This document shows positions 40,201 through 55,200 of a stretch of 64,000 nt of DNA, one piece after another; the first letter of the stretch is position 1; each line of letters begins with the position of its first letter. The DNA comes from Fasciolopsis buskii (taxonomy: Eukaryota; Platyhelminthes; Trematoda; Plagiorchiida; Fasciolidae), in NCBI GenBank assembly GCA_008360955.1, contig LUCM01005725.1, forward strand, positions 140,451-204,450. The letters are read 5' to 3'. The translations under genes and the position numbers were made by a program. Below the pieces are notes generated by a model that did not search any database, was not told the DNA's origin, and saw nothing but the letters and a program-made list of their open reading frames with translations.

Positions 40201-43200
40201 ATCAATTGCATAGCTTCGGAAACCGCAGGACTGAATCGTTCAGAGCAATAATGTCAGGCATATTGCCTCACTTAATTTGTATGGCAAATCACATCGATTT
40301 TCAATTTCAGTGAAAGCGATAAACACTTAAGAATAAACAAACAATCGCCCTAATGTTACTACGCAGAGAATCAAAAAAAACAAAATTCCTGTCTGCATGA
40401 AACTTAATACTCACTACATTTTGTTCACAGGCAAAAATTTCTGAGGATGTCGAGCCAGGATATTTGACAGTATCATCGGAACACTCAGCTTGAGTACAAC
40501 AAGTAACAATTTTTCGAGAAGATATTTGTATTTTTTGAGAGGAAAACTGGACTAACAGGGAAGTATTTGTTTCTTCAGCGCATCATCGAGGTCCGTAAAT
40601 ACTGGTGAAGATATGTCAACACGTTTGCTTGATCCATAATTCCAACGTGTCTTGCTCCTTAAGTATTCGGGGTATCTATGTGTTTTGCACCCCTCTGTTG
40701 CTTGGTTGTAATCGTTCTCATGGGTAGTACAGCTTGAATGTACTTTCATTCAACCCAAACGTTGTCACTGTTTTTGTTCACATTACCATGGCATAGGCAA
40801 AATTAGTTGGCAAGTCCGTGCTTGAGTTGTTCTTCATAATACATTCATTTTGGCAATTTGAGTGTTCACTAAACAAGTAACCTGTTGCCCGGGCTTATTC
40901 TTATTGTATTTTAACTGTTCAGATTGATTCCTTCAGACAGCATGAGCTGTTACGTTTACCTCCCGTTCTACAGGGAAAAAAAATCAGCGGACTTTGGTAG
41001 TTTTGGGAGTCCAGACTATTCCCGTGTTGACAGCAGTCACAATGACTGACGCCAGCCTAATGAACAGTGGAAATATCAAATATCATGACATTTAGAACGG
41101 ACATATAAAACTTCAAAGCTTTTCCTCGTCCCTTCTCATTTACGGGCTTTATAAGATAAAGTTGGTTAACTATGGTCTCCTGTTTTATGCATTCGGTGGT
41201 AATTCCATCGTAACCCAAATGGCTGTGCAAGTAACCAAAAAAATATCCGTTTCCTTTAGTACAGACAGACCGCGATTTGATGTGGTATACACCCTAGCAC
41301 ATTTTCCCTAATTATATGAAGAAAATAGGTAATGACTGTCTCGTTTCAGTAAGAAGTAAATCGTGATTATCCGGCTGGATTTCCCCACGCCTGTTATGCA
41401 TAAACAGACAGAAAAATAACCAGCAATGTTTTGTTCTAATATGTTCACAACTAAAATCATTTGTTCACTCCCGTGCTGGTCACACCAAAAACGACATCCA
41501 GTTTCTCCATCTTCCCGTTTGTATTCTTCAGAGAGATCGCATCGGTCTTATCATCCAACTGGTCCTGTTCACCATCATTTTGGTTGGCAACTTGAGCGTC
41601 ATAATTGCTTTGCTTTCGCGAAATGTAAAAAATCAGATGCGATTTTTCATTATCAATTTAGCTGCTTCCGGTAAGTGGAACTCTAATCTCGTATAACTGA
41701 ATGTTAATTGCTGATACGACCAAATTCCGCTGAAGTGAGGAGAAATTTCACATTGATTAGGCTAAGATAATTTTGTTACGCAACTTGATCAGCTCGGCAA
41801 CTGATATGGTTAGTTGCATTGCAATGTTTACGGGAATCGCTGCGATATAACTTGGAACGTTAGATTTCAAATAACCGTGCGTAAATGGAATCGGGTAGAT
41901 AAATGCTGTTGAGCATTAGGAATATCATTGGCAGTGTGCTGTTATCTTTACTATCTAATAGCGTAACCTTCCTCCTCAACAGACATTCGCTCGAGAAAGC
42001 AAATGAATTGTACTCATGTTTTACAATCTTCTTTCGTCTGTTCACAAAGTAAAACAAGTTGTGTTTTTTTCATTTAAATTCATCCCATCCATTTTATTTT
42101 TACTTTGCTTACTATGGAATTAATCAGCATTTCATTTCAACAACCCATTGTCGATCTTAGTTTAGAAGGAGTAGCATTCGCAAAATTATGTTTGAACTAC
42201 GGGGCAACGAACAACCGAACAATGAATCTATTAGTATGCACAAGAAGCCCTATGAAACCATAATTCCCTAAGGAAAATACGTGCTTTTTTGTCTAAACAC
42301 GGAGCCAGTTGACGCGCACTCAGCGAAGTCATTCACTTTATCAGTTTTGATTCTAGGGCTTGACTTACGAAACGGAATAATTATTTGAACAGTCGGTAAT
42401 TGGATTCAACGCCCAGGTGAAACATACATTTATTGCCTATGCTGACATTGCTAGAGGCTTTCGGCAGGAACATTTGTGACACTTGGAAAAAATATTTCAA
42501 TGAATATGCTTCGAGCTATTTGAGATCGAATTAAAAATATAGATTACACTTAGGTAAATCTTCTCCGTTTCATTTCTTATTAGAGAGCCAGATGGGCAGA
42601 TTTGGATTGAGCCACAAAATCAGCGATATCGCTACAGGCTGCAGTTTATGCCCATACTCGTGCATAAGCCCCAACACGTAATGCGCAAACTCATAGTCAA
42701 AATAGCACGAGATTCCCAAAATTCTTCTGGCAGTGTTCGCTGTGTTTGTTAAATAAACAACTGGACCACGGATCGCAGTATAGAGCGTTGATTGGTGTAG
42801 GCGAAGGACATGCAAATCACGAGGTCACATCAGTTGCGATATGTGGGATAAGTCCGGGAGCTTCACAGACTGGGAGCAAATGTTATTGTCTGGGGGTGAT
42901 AGGTACACACACACTTGGCAGCGTTCTGCGTACATAGAAGCATGTTTTCCATTTTTCGATATTTGTTTAGCACCTCAACTTTTTCTGAACCAATCACGTC
43001 TTAATTTGTAAGTATCTCGTTCAAATCATGTGACTTCCTATTAAATTTGTAGAAATAGAGCACGTTTTAGTGAAAAAAATCAATAGCTTACCGAAATCAA
43101 CTTCGATGACAAATCTGACCGCATCTACTCAGGTAGAACTCGCATGCGCTACATTGTTTTCTACTCCAGGAGAACCGTCACTGAGGGAACTTTCTATTAT

Positions 43201-46200
43201 CATAGCCATTCAGTTAGGCAAAACGAAATCAGATTAGTGACCATTTGATGTCCTATTGTGCGAACTGAAAACGATTCACGACTGAAACCTTTGAAGCCAC
43301 TTTCTAGGCCATTGACAATAATTGGGCGTTCCTGCTGTATTCTGTCATGCAGCGCAATATAATATCAAATATGGCTAATTCTCCTAACAAGTAGGTATTC
43401 GTCGTTTCAGTTTCGTTTATAGAATTGCTTTGTTTCGATAAAAAAATGCAGAATTTATTGAAGTGAATTATTGATCAATAGCTCTCAAACTACAAATAAA
43501 TGGATTATTTGCCCTGGGGACAATCAATATCCATCCGTAGACATATATCAGTGCAAACCTTTTTGCACAAAATGTCCAAGGCCTAGATAGATCGCAGTTC
43601 CTGAAATTGTGAAAAACACAATGATATCGAAGCTGAAAAGTTATGAATTCTGCGTGCTTCATTTCCTGACAGATCTGTTCGTTGCTCTTGGTGGGACACT
43701 TGCACAGATTGTCGAGAATATTACCGTACAATTTTTTGCTCCGGCTCCTATCTGTAAACTTGTCAAATATATGGGGGTAAGTGAGAGTTGTGTGATGAGA
43801 CACGCCTTTTTTGAAAATCCCTACTGTTCCAGTGACGTATAATTTTGCCATTTGCAACAGGTAAAGCGTAAAACTATTCACCCCGAAACCTCATTTATTT
43901 AAAATAATCGAGAATATTCGCAAGGCCTGAGGCAGTTTACTGTTGCCGTGTTCTGGTATGTAAGCAAAAATCCAGCTCAAAAATGCGCTATGTTTCGAGT
44001 GGAAGAAAATAACACGAGATAGCTAATCCGCGATAACCATTAGCTAATGGGTAATGACCTGGGTTTCATCAATCGTATGTCATTTTTTGGATCACTTTAA
44101 AGTCATCATGTCTCGTATCTATGTACGTGTTTATATGACGAGTAAAATTCGCGTGCTTCTCCCTGTTAGTAGTACTAATGCTGTTTCTAATCGTACGTCA
44201 CAGGTAAACATGTTTTCAAACAAGACCCACTCACATTGTGACGATTATAAAGTCTAAATGTGAGACTGACAAGTTGCTATAAGTCGATTCATTGAACCGA
44301 TGTAATTCACTGTTTTACAGACAAATCGGACTGGCCAATTTAAAAAAATTGGCATATTTGAGGACAAAACGCATCAATTCACGAGGAAATCGTTCAGCTA
44401 TCGAAATGACGGACAGAAAGTTATTTTATGTTTGTCGGCAATAAATGAGCTGCATTCACTTAAGATATTCAAGGTCTACTCCTGCGAACCAGTCTTCTCC
44501 AGTGGTTATTTTGAACACTCAACTGATGTTATATCACTAGATGAGTTCACTGTTGGATGACAGCCTTTGTGTCTACTCACACATAGTCGGACTGGTACTG
44601 GAAGAATTTTTTATTCTATTCTCTACTCGCTTTACAAATTAAATGATAGGGCAGATTAACGTTCGGGACGAAGTTCACCTGACTGAGAACAGCCAACTGA
44701 CGAAGTTGAATGGCAACGGAAGGGTTTAAACATCCCCGACCATGATGCTGACAAACTGGCTATCACTGGCATGCAAACCATAACATCATCCGGGGTTATT
44801 CGAGGGATGCGTAAATCTATTTACCCGTCGCCGTACTTTGTGAACAATGGCGAATAAATTGATAATCTGTAATGAAAGAAAGCGGACGATGTCCACTGAA
44901 GGTAATTAATGCGACTGTAATTCAATGAAAACGTCTTCCTAACAAGCACAGCTGAGGCATGGTAAAGCAAGCCTGGTTTCGCGTAACCTACTACTCTGGG
45001 CATTACAAATATACACAACCGATCATATGAAGAGCAAATAGGGTGTGCAAAGAACTGAACTGGCTGATCCGCGAGGAACTAATATGTTTTGGGGGCAAGA
45101 GTGTGACATCAGAAGTTGTGAAAATAAATGCGGGCAGAAAAATATAGGTATGGTCGATAGATAGGATTAGGCACACGGTCTTGATTCATTTTCAACTTTT
45201 ACGGTATTGTATGTAATTTTTGTAATCATTTACGAACGGCAAAACTCCAACGAGCATCTTAATTCCCGTTCACTCGCCCCTGCACCCTACTGTTTCAGTC
45301 GGCAATCACATATTCCAGCTCTTTTGCACTGATCATTCTCAGCATTGACCGCGCGGAAGCGGTTTGTCGTCCGCTACGAGTGTCATCGTCACGGATCAGT
45401 AGCCGTGAGTATTTAAACAAACTTAGCTGATCTACGAAAAATAAAAACAAAAAACAACTTGTAATTGTCAGCCGTTTTACGTTTCACATTAATTTCAGAG
45501 TGATGAAAATCATAAGATTTTCCTTGATTTTGTTTTTGAACAATTGTGTACTCGTGGTGCATTAAATGAAACGACCAACGTTGTTAGCATTATTCGTAAT
45601 AGTACTAGTTGGCACAGTATTACTAATAGCATACGTAGTAGCTCTGTTGAAATCTTCATGATGTGATGTATTTTGAAAGTACCCTTTACGTTTTAAAATT
45701 CTAAAATCGACCATCACTCGGAAAAGATGTGTCTGATCTTCCAAAAGGCGAATGTTCTCTGAATACACGAGGGTCACTAGTTGTATACAAGACGTTTGAT
45801 TTATCTGTTACCATTTATTTGCACTGTGCTCAAAATGATTAACGATAAAACTAATTTATGCGATGCAAATGACAACTCATGGTTTCTGCTTAATCTGGAG
45901 ACGACCGTTTCGGCACAGAGCTATCCGATAAAACGGCAGATGAACAGCAAATTTCCACCAAAACGTCTGAACAGAAGCCAAGTAGAAAATAACGGACTCT
46001 CTAGCGGTCTTGCAGTTGCACGTGCAATGCAACTTGAACGGTAGATTTTCAGTTTTGCGCCAATGTTCACGTTCAACTTGCTGCATATCTGATTACAAAT
46101 GAAATGTACAATTGATATCATGCGTTGAGAAAAACAAATTCATTGAGGCTGCATTCTAAATGGATCATTTGTTAGTTCAGCTTTCTGTAAGAAAGTTAGG

Positions 46201-49200
46201 ATTCGTTTGTTTCACTTGCATCCTCTTGATGCACATGTTCCGTTGCTGACACGTGCCAATGCGTGATGCCTATCATTTGAACCGCCTGACTGAAGTGTTC
46301 TTTCGGAAATTGATGATTGAAACTAACCGCGGTTCCAGCTAGCGGAAAGCAAATTAGACACTTCTAATTCCGCCTAATTATGATAAGATAAGCATGTTGT
46401 CCTATCAGTTGGACACTATGTCGAACAGGAGGATGGAAAAATACACAGAAATCCCACCAGCTCTTGCTCAGCATGATCTTTTCGGTTAACAGCATTTCGC
46501 TGAAAACCAACGAATTAGCATTTGAAAGCCAGTATAACGAGTCATCGATAGCTTAGGAATGATAAACCGTCTAGCCATCTTTGCTAGAGATTGGAAACGA
46601 GAATAAGGAAATGAAAACTTCAGATACACTCCTTTTGGATCCGTATATGTGTGTGTGCGTGTGTGAAACAACCTGGCCAGTCATTTCCAGTTTCGTTTGG
46701 TTCACCATTAAACTGCGTAATGTTTGCACACTATCTGCCTAGAGAATTTTCCGCGTGCATTTGATACAAACGATAAAACCCACCCAACCAGGCCATAGCA
46801 AAAAATAACCTGCCTTTGGAACGACACGCAGTTCAAAGGACAATCTACTTTGGATTGTTCACGCGGAGTAGAGAGAATACACCAAATAATGAACAATTTC
46901 CCGAACCACGTGATTTACCATAGTCTAGAACTGCACTGCAATAAAAGTATAGGTGTGAAGAAGCGGATCCTTGGTCCATTGTCCGATTACCAAATCTGAT
47001 AATTCGCAAGATTGATTTGCCTATTCGATTTCCGTCCTCTACATCCCAGTGGCTTACTTATTCCGGATATTTGATTTGAACCATATTCTGAACCCGAATA
47101 CGCTCGTCTTTTACAGTCATTTTCTTGCTGTTCTAATCATGAGAAAGTGGGAAAAATGTTTGAATAATCAAACAGTAAAACATACGGAAGTAAAAATTCT
47201 ACACTTTGCCTGTCACACCATATGTGATGGGTAACCAAGTAACAAGATGCCATAGTATCCCGTTAATTGGACAGAACGATTGGTTATTTTAGATTAAAAT
47301 TTGCTGTAGTTGTCAAGAAAATTTAGTTTGTGTTTTGTTAACCCCTTGGCCGAATGGAATTCATATTTCGGTATGTAGTTCCGTCTAGGCTTTGAATATT
47401 ATCTTGCTTCGCTATAAAAAGCTGTAACATAAGAACAACGAAACGAAGCTCAGTGCAATCCTATTAACACCTGTTTGTATTTAGATAGCTCATACAGAAC
47501 TAGCGGAAACTATTAAGACAAAAGACGAACAAACGTGACTGAGCGATTTTCGGCCTCTTAAAGACAACACCAAACAGGTGCGGCTTCCCTGCCACTTATA
47601 TTTAACAGTCCTCGGAAACGCTATTTTGAGAGCGCTATCAAAAAAGTTCTGTTCGTTTCTTTCAGAAATTCTTGCGAAATGTTTTATGCATCACTCATTT
47701 TTCCTAGCAAAAACTACAGGGCGCGAGAGGAAAAACGGATGAGCAATTGTTTAAATTCGCAACACGGAAGTTACGGTGAAAGACAAAAATTTACAAATCA
47801 AACCATTTTATCTCCGTGTTGTCTAATGTAGAGTTATTCGACAAAATTCCCCCAGTCACTTTTATCGCATGTGCAGTCGTATGCCGGAGATCGCTCTAGA
47901 AAAATGTTCCATAAAAAAGGCATTCGGTTGAGAAAAATGACCGCACAAATGCAAATTTTCGTCGAAATTTAGCATTTTGATTTCCTTATGCGGACAAAGC
48001 TAGGAAGGTTATGTTAGGCATAACATTCTGCATACTGCCTATCCGCCAGATCAATGATGCAACTCACGGAAATGCAGTAGGCAAGCTAAATGTTTGAATA
48101 ACTAGGAAACTGTGGCCATCCGTGCTCAAATTAGTTTATAATCGATAACTTTTGTCTAATCCTTCCGCATCAGGTTCCAAAGCTCGTTTAATGATCAGTG
48201 TGGCGTGGATGGCTGCCGGTCTGTGCGGGATTCCGGCACTCGTACTATCCGAAAAAGTTTCGGAGACGTGTAGATTTAATTTCAAACGAGTAAATGTTCA
48301 GGTAATGTTCTTGATGGTCTTTATTTTTATTCATTTTTCATCGAATGTTTAAAAATGCGTGATGATCGAGAAACTGTGATAGATTCCTCAATTTTTCAAT
48401 CAACCATCAGCAGTCCAATATAGGCCATCATCTGGAACGAGACCTAAAATGTCAGTGACATTCTCAGAATACGACATGCGAAGATGATTTTAAATAAAGT
48501 CTGATTTTTTATCTCAAACTGAACCTTCGATTCCAAACCAAGTCTGATGATGCAAAGAATGAAATCAGTAGTTGGGTGCATTAATATGAAAGTCACCAGG
48601 TGGTTGCACATCCCACGGGTTGTTGACAAGGCAGTACCTTAGAATTGGATTTATGTCCGGTGTTTCGACCAGAATCCGGGAGTCTATGAAGTCTCTTGGC
48701 TCGTCATTGGCCTTCTTTGCTGTGTTGCAGATTACGACAACCATGCAAAGTCCCTAAACATCTCCATCAGCTAGCTTTACACAATTGCTACTGTTGCCCT
48801 GGAATGAATTTCCCTCAGTGAACATCAATCGTGACATTGGAAGTTTTGCATTCTAACCTTGTACCTTTGGTCAGTAAGAAGGCAGTAATCTCATGCAACG
48901 TATGAGATAACCGCGGTTATCTTATTCCTATAGGAATTCGTTTAAAATAATCTCCGCATTCAATTGGAAGAAAAGCAGATCTCTGTTCTTCTCAAGAGCT
49001 TAAAAGTAGTTAAAATGACTCGCACAACAACTTACCAATCCATTTCTGATTTGGACTTCATAATAATAATATAAAGAGCGGTTTGCTGTGAACTGTGCCT
49101 TCCAATAAGCTTAAAATGATTGCCAAATGCGTTGAGAAATACCCGCATATACTGCTGTCCTTATTGACTATTTAAAAAGATTGGTGAATGTATTTTATTT

Positions 49201-52200
49201 AAGAAAAATAAAGCTTAGTACAAGACCCATTGCCTGCAGTTTATCTCCACCTCGCATCTACTCTGTATTTATTCAGCACTACCTTATTGATTTCTCTGTA
49301 TTTCTCACGTAAACGTGTCACGAATGACCTAAAACGGCTTCCGGTGAATGACCCGCATACAGATACAGGTCTCAGACCTACGAGTTCATAGTCCAACATC
49401 ATCGTGCCTCTACCGTTCTCGCATTGTGGGTTTGAATTGGTCACGCACAGAGTGACGCTTTAGCTGGGCAAATAGAAAGCAAAAAAATTACAACTTTTTT
49501 GAATGACATAGTGAGATAAAAGGTGTCTGACTAAAACAGCAGTAAATAAAAAACGGGGACAGTTTTTCGGATCATTCCAAAGTCAGAAGTCACCTTTGAG
49601 TTCGCAGTAGTAGGTGAGGAATGTTGTTAGAATTGGCTCGTGGGATTCAAAAAGCAAAACCCAGATGTATAAATATAAACAAGCTTGTACTTTGATATCA
49701 TCCAATCCGGCTCACATTTCCCGCTTATCTTGGTAAACGTTGCTTTTGGAGATTTTTTCTCGGGTGCACAAGTTAAAGTGTTTTCCTTACATGAAGTTGA
49801 ACAAATCATCTATTTCGGTGTGTTCAGAATCGAGTGGAATTTTCCACTAGCTCTGTGCAACCACTTGCGTCAGGTGCATGGATTATACTTTGTCCCTTCT
49901 CACTAATACGGTCGACATCTTTTCGATTGTGTTGGTCGAAGGGATAGTAATGGAAGGGAAAAGGCTTCAGTTTCTGGATATGTCAACCGCCCCAAATCTA
50001 GATCTTGCTGACAGGACACAGGCCGCACAGTTTCTAAACCAGTCACCATCAACGAACAAATGCAAGGTTCAAACTGAATCCGTTAATTTGTACCATAAAA
50101 TTGTGTTCAATTTGTCTGGTTTTCCATACGCAATACAGTTTCTCGAGTGATGCCTCTTCGTTCCTTAAGCCTACATGGTAAATACGTATTGTTACGAATA
50201 CAAACCGATGCAAAATTTATTATTTCTTTCTGAAGCATATATTGGTGTTTTGTGCATTCAGAAATATTCAGGTTCAAATTGCAACTGTGAGCATACTTTG
50301 CGAAAATTTCCGTGTATAACGGTTTTTGAAAGCCCTATGAACGCAGTATTGATAAAATAGGGCAGAAAGACTTGTGATTTCAGGTTTAATTATTCATTTG
50401 TTAGACCGGACACTAAATCAGAATAGGTAAATGCGGCTTGGACATGTTTTATGCATGCCCACGGAACTACAGTTTGTGGGCATGGTCTTGATTGGAAGAA
50501 GGTCGAAGTGGCCAGTCGATGAAATGGGAAATAGTAGGTAAACTTTAACCGAAGGATTGGCTCATGCAGGCGCGGTTAGACTATCAATTCGCAGACAATA
50601 GTTGACACGGCTCAGTATTGCATCCGAAACCTATCTCTTTTGGATACCTGTTCGATTTAGTCAGTTGCAATCAAATTATCACCATTTTCTGTTCTTTCTT
50701 CTGTTTGATTAATGAGTGATAAGAGGTTGCATCTCGAATTAGAACATTGTGTTGGAAAGTTAATGATTGTACAAACTGAAATGGCTTGCCGGTATTTGCG
50801 AATGAGAATCGGATACACTGATTAATTCACGTTCTGTGATTCTCCAACTCATAAATAATTTACGGTCAATTGGCAAAATAATTTATTATAATTGGGAATG
50901 GTTTTTCGTTAGCAAGTACAGGAGTTTGAATGTTGAAGACGTTGCATTGTGAATTGTGAGGTACAGTGCAGTTCAAATCCCTCCCGAAAACGAATTAGAC
51001 GAGTAATTAGTAGTAGCTAGTCTCAGTGAGGCAAAAAAACGTCCAGCTGAAACAAACAAAACTGTGAAAAATGAAGCATAAAGGGTTGAATTTCGTGCGA
51101 AAAGATACCGTGCATTTTTTTCGGAATGTTTCACATCCAACGAATAAATTCGTTAATTTCCTTTTCTGGGAAAAAAATGTTTAGCTCCAAATAGTTTACG
51201 AATTATCTTTTATTGTGAAATCGCAAGATGGGTTTGTTTCAATACTGCCTGATCACCGAGGGGCTCAAGGTACTCATCATTGAAAAACTGATAACAGATT
51301 CATGACCCAGACTTCCATTACATTCAAATCTTGGCAGATGTTTCACACCAAAAATATGTTAAAAATTATTCGCTAAACATTAGCAAATCTGTGGTCACAA
51401 GCAAACAGTTGCATGAAAAGTTGGTCTCCCCACCTTTGTCTTTGCAATCTTTGACAGACTTACATGGTTGCAATAGCGTTGACCGTGTTCATAATCCCTG
51501 CTTGTATCATCGCTGCCTGTCATGTACTAATGGTTGTGACCATCTGGCGTGCGTCGAAAATACAACTGAGAAGCGCGGCTGGCGATCCCACGGGGGGAAG
51601 AAAATCGATCACGTCAACTGGAACGTCGAACGATTTGGTGCCCAAACGTTCCCGACTTGCATTGTCCCGGAACACAATACACAATGCGGCCAGTGGTGAT
51701 ACGTTGTTGCAAAAATCAATAGTACCGCCACATCATTCAAAAGGTGGATGCATCTCACGAGCCAAAGTTAAAACCGTAAAAATGACCTGTGTGATTGTTA
51801 CAGGTAGGAATTTTTTCTTAATATTAATTCGTAAATTTTAGTGTTTTCGTCAGCTCTTAATTTTGAAGTCCTGACTATATCACTGGAAAGTTAAGAAAGA
51901 CAGGTGCCTCATAAAAATCCCGTTTTATCAAAAACGAACCATGGTCAACATAGCTGAACTGAACCGGCGGCCTCAAAAATGCCATGCTCAGAAATCGGCC
52001 GTCCCGTTTGTCATTATTAAGAGCAACACAGTTCATAAAATTTTCGAACAAATACAAAAGGTCTACCGGCCACCGAATAAATATCTCAAAAGTTTATTTA
52101 ATAGAGCGAAAATAAAATGGAACTGTGAAATTACGCAAAAACCTAATGCACTTGGAATGAGGTCTCTACAAAATGATTTTATCGTCAAGCAAAATCCATA

Positions 52201-55200
52201 CAGCCCTACCTTGGAATCCGACAACATTTCGCGCCATCAAAGTAAAACATTAAAATACGCTCTAATTGGGAAACCGATAAAGCTGGAAACGGGAAACAAA
52301 AAGAGCATTTATTTGTTTGGTAAAATCTGCAGCTTATCATTTCAGTCCTGTGTAACGATACAGATTTGTAACACTAAAGAAGGCAAACAATAAAGGTCAA
52401 GGAGACACGGCGATAGGTCAACTTGCCGATCACGGTATTGCTTTCACGTGAGCCAGATAGACGGTCTGTTTTCTGAAGGGAAAATTTGTCTACAGCGATC
52501 AGACCGAACAGCTTCTTATTCGAACCGAAATTCAAACAGATAGTGTAACCTCGAGGACTGCTGATGGCTCGCACTTGGCAGATCTATTATTCTGTTAACT
52601 TAATGGAGATACAGTCATTGGTCCTGTAGAAAAACGGACGAATTTGTTGCTTGGATATTCTGACGTTCTTGATTGTGTTTAGTCGATCGAGGCCTGCGAA
52701 GTTGTCTACGATTCTTTCCCCTTTACTGTCGCAGCTAATATTTTGCATACTTTTCTAAATGATTATTTGCATAGTGAATGGTGCCATTAAAATGAAACTG
52801 ACTTGAATACATACCCCAAGAATAAGACGTCTGCAGTGATGTAATTCCACTAACCAAAAATCATGTCTCGAATCAAGGTAGACTGATTTTTACTGAACTC
52901 TATCTGACTGAATTTTGTCTTCCACTGATCTAACGAAACTGGTTGTTTTCTTAACAACTCCATGTCTCACTGCTTTTTACGAACGTGCGAATTTACTTTC
53001 GAATTTCCAACAGAATGGCTATTTCGGTTTGGTAATTAACACGTTTCATCACGCCTTTGTTGTAGATTATTTGGTACGCTCTGCTTCTCGTCCCTAACAA
53101 GAATGTGCATTGTAGGATTTTGCTGTCGGTTTCATACCAATGCTATCTGCTGGAATGTTGTGTGCGGTTCGCGATACCTTAGAAAACTTTGCATACAACC
53201 ACCATGAAAGACTAGATAAAACCACATGTGATTCGATTCGTTCGGCTATATTCCGGGAGCGAATGGAAGAAAACACAAAGACGTTCTCGTGAATTGTACC
53301 TAGGACGGGTTATTGGCATTTATCATAACTGGCATCTGCATCGGTCATACAGATGCGCATTATCCAAAGCTAATCTCTTGGTTGTTATGGCGACTGTAGA
53401 TCTTGGCAGAACATGATATATGTCTATCAATTCATGGGAAATAAAACTTGAACTTTAGGTTTCGAAAGACGAAAATATTTATTCGTCCTACGGGTGAATG
53501 CGTTGAGTTTCACTATCGTAACAGTTGATTCACATTCGTAGCAAATGTCAAAATAAGAACTGTATAGTATCGAACCTCTGTGCTTCATCGTTGTTTTTGC
53601 TGATTCACTGAGTCAGTTACTCAACCAGCTGCATGGCAGCATGCGACACCTCAGTATAGGGAATGGAGATAAGTGTGTACTACTGAGAAGGCAAACGATA
53701 ACTAAGAAGTTCTTAGCCTAGTTATAGTTGCTGCGAAACCGTGTATGTCCCCGTATTCTGGAGGTGCGTTCGTGACACATCAGTTTTTTGGCGAATCATA
53801 CCAATACGTGAATGATACCCGTTGAATCCCGAAAAACAAATTCAGTGGACTTTCCGGTCATTGAAATCCCCGTCTTCTCCTACCATTTTAAAATTATCAA
53901 ATCAAACAAACGGTTCCAATAGCCGAAGGCTGTGCTACTTATTTGGGAGCGATTAGGTTTAGCGGTAGGTTAGCAGCGATCAGATCATTTAGACTATTCC
54001 AAGGAATATCAGAAATCACTACGGTTACATATTTTCGGGCTCGAGGCGGTAGATCTCCTGCTGGCTCGTGAAAGGCCGCCAAAAGTAAAGAATAATAACT
54101 GGTTCCACGGTAAAGCCTGCAGAATTAATGTTCAGACCCCACATCTTTTCGTGTCTTTAAGGACTACAGTAAAATTCGTGTCTTGAAGGAATCAGTTTCT
54201 CAGTTTAAGATATCCTGTTTTACCAAAATTGCTGTTGGGTTCTCCACAGTGTGTTTATCGGCAAGATTTTCTATTTTGGAATAGACGTAGTAAACACTTG
54301 GGAAAATAAAGTGACACTTCATCAATTTATTCATCTGATTTCTGAACTGAAGTAGTTTTGTCATTTCGGGTGGCACTTGTGAGAAAATAGGTTAGCAAAC
54401 AAGGCCGCTGATGTTTCATATCGAGCCGAATACGGGGCATTTCATCAATACTAAACAAAATGCAAATGAATAACAACAGTTTTGTCGAGGTTACCTGAAC
54501 GTGTCTTGAGCATTCACTTCCTCTAGTGTTGTTATTATTGTAAAGCACTCGTCCAAATACAAGTGTGGAACTGCCAACTAGCAAAAAGAATTCGATGATT
54601 AGAGTTCACTGGGAAACAATCGCTGGAGGATGGTGACAGAATAAGAAAATACAAGGTTGTCGTATCATTTCGTGGGCAGATGTGCGCAAGCTCTCTGCAT
54701 AACAAATATCTCCACGAGCGGCTTACCCGAGCAATTATATTTATATCTACATTCACTAAAAGCTATAGTGGTATCCGTTGCTTTTTGATGAAAGTACAAC
54801 TAAACAGCCTGTTTTAATGGATTCTAAGGCATTTAACAGTTTAGTACTGCTCAGTTTTATAGATCTAAAGGTAGAATTTTGAAATCTCGAAGCGAATGCC
54901 TTCGCTGAAAGCGTGATTCAAAGTGAGCCATTTTAGTTTTTCTGGTGCGAAATTTCGATTCTAGTTCACAGTCAGGTTACAATGCTATTCAACTCCTTGT
55001 CGGAAGTGGTTTGTAAATCAGATGCATTTTTGTTCAACAGCAGCATGTTATTCACTTTTTGTTCTGCTTTTGTTAGTGGCAATAGGAAATCCCAAAGAGG
55101 CGGTGACTTGATATGGATTGGTAGTGCGAAATGGTCGAACAAACTCAACCGTGGGGGCTGTTGGCCAAGATGTTTGATTCGTTTCAGCCCATACCAGATT

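Larger units (their letters stand above)
48302..51457 (+). other. Receptor intron 5 (3.2 kb)
   Basis: Holds an RTE-like LINE tail and a SINE-like piece (listed separately) in its last third. Frames around 49.2-50.4 kb were tested as possible loop-2 exons and set aside because exon 5 joins exon 6 directly with correct spacing and phase. Confidence 0.7.

Noticed and set aside
49685..49906. 73-codon + frame considered as an extra exon for extracellular loop 2 of the receptor
   Set aside because: Exons 5 and 6 join in phase with the normal cysteine-to-TM5 spacing, so no exon is missing there.
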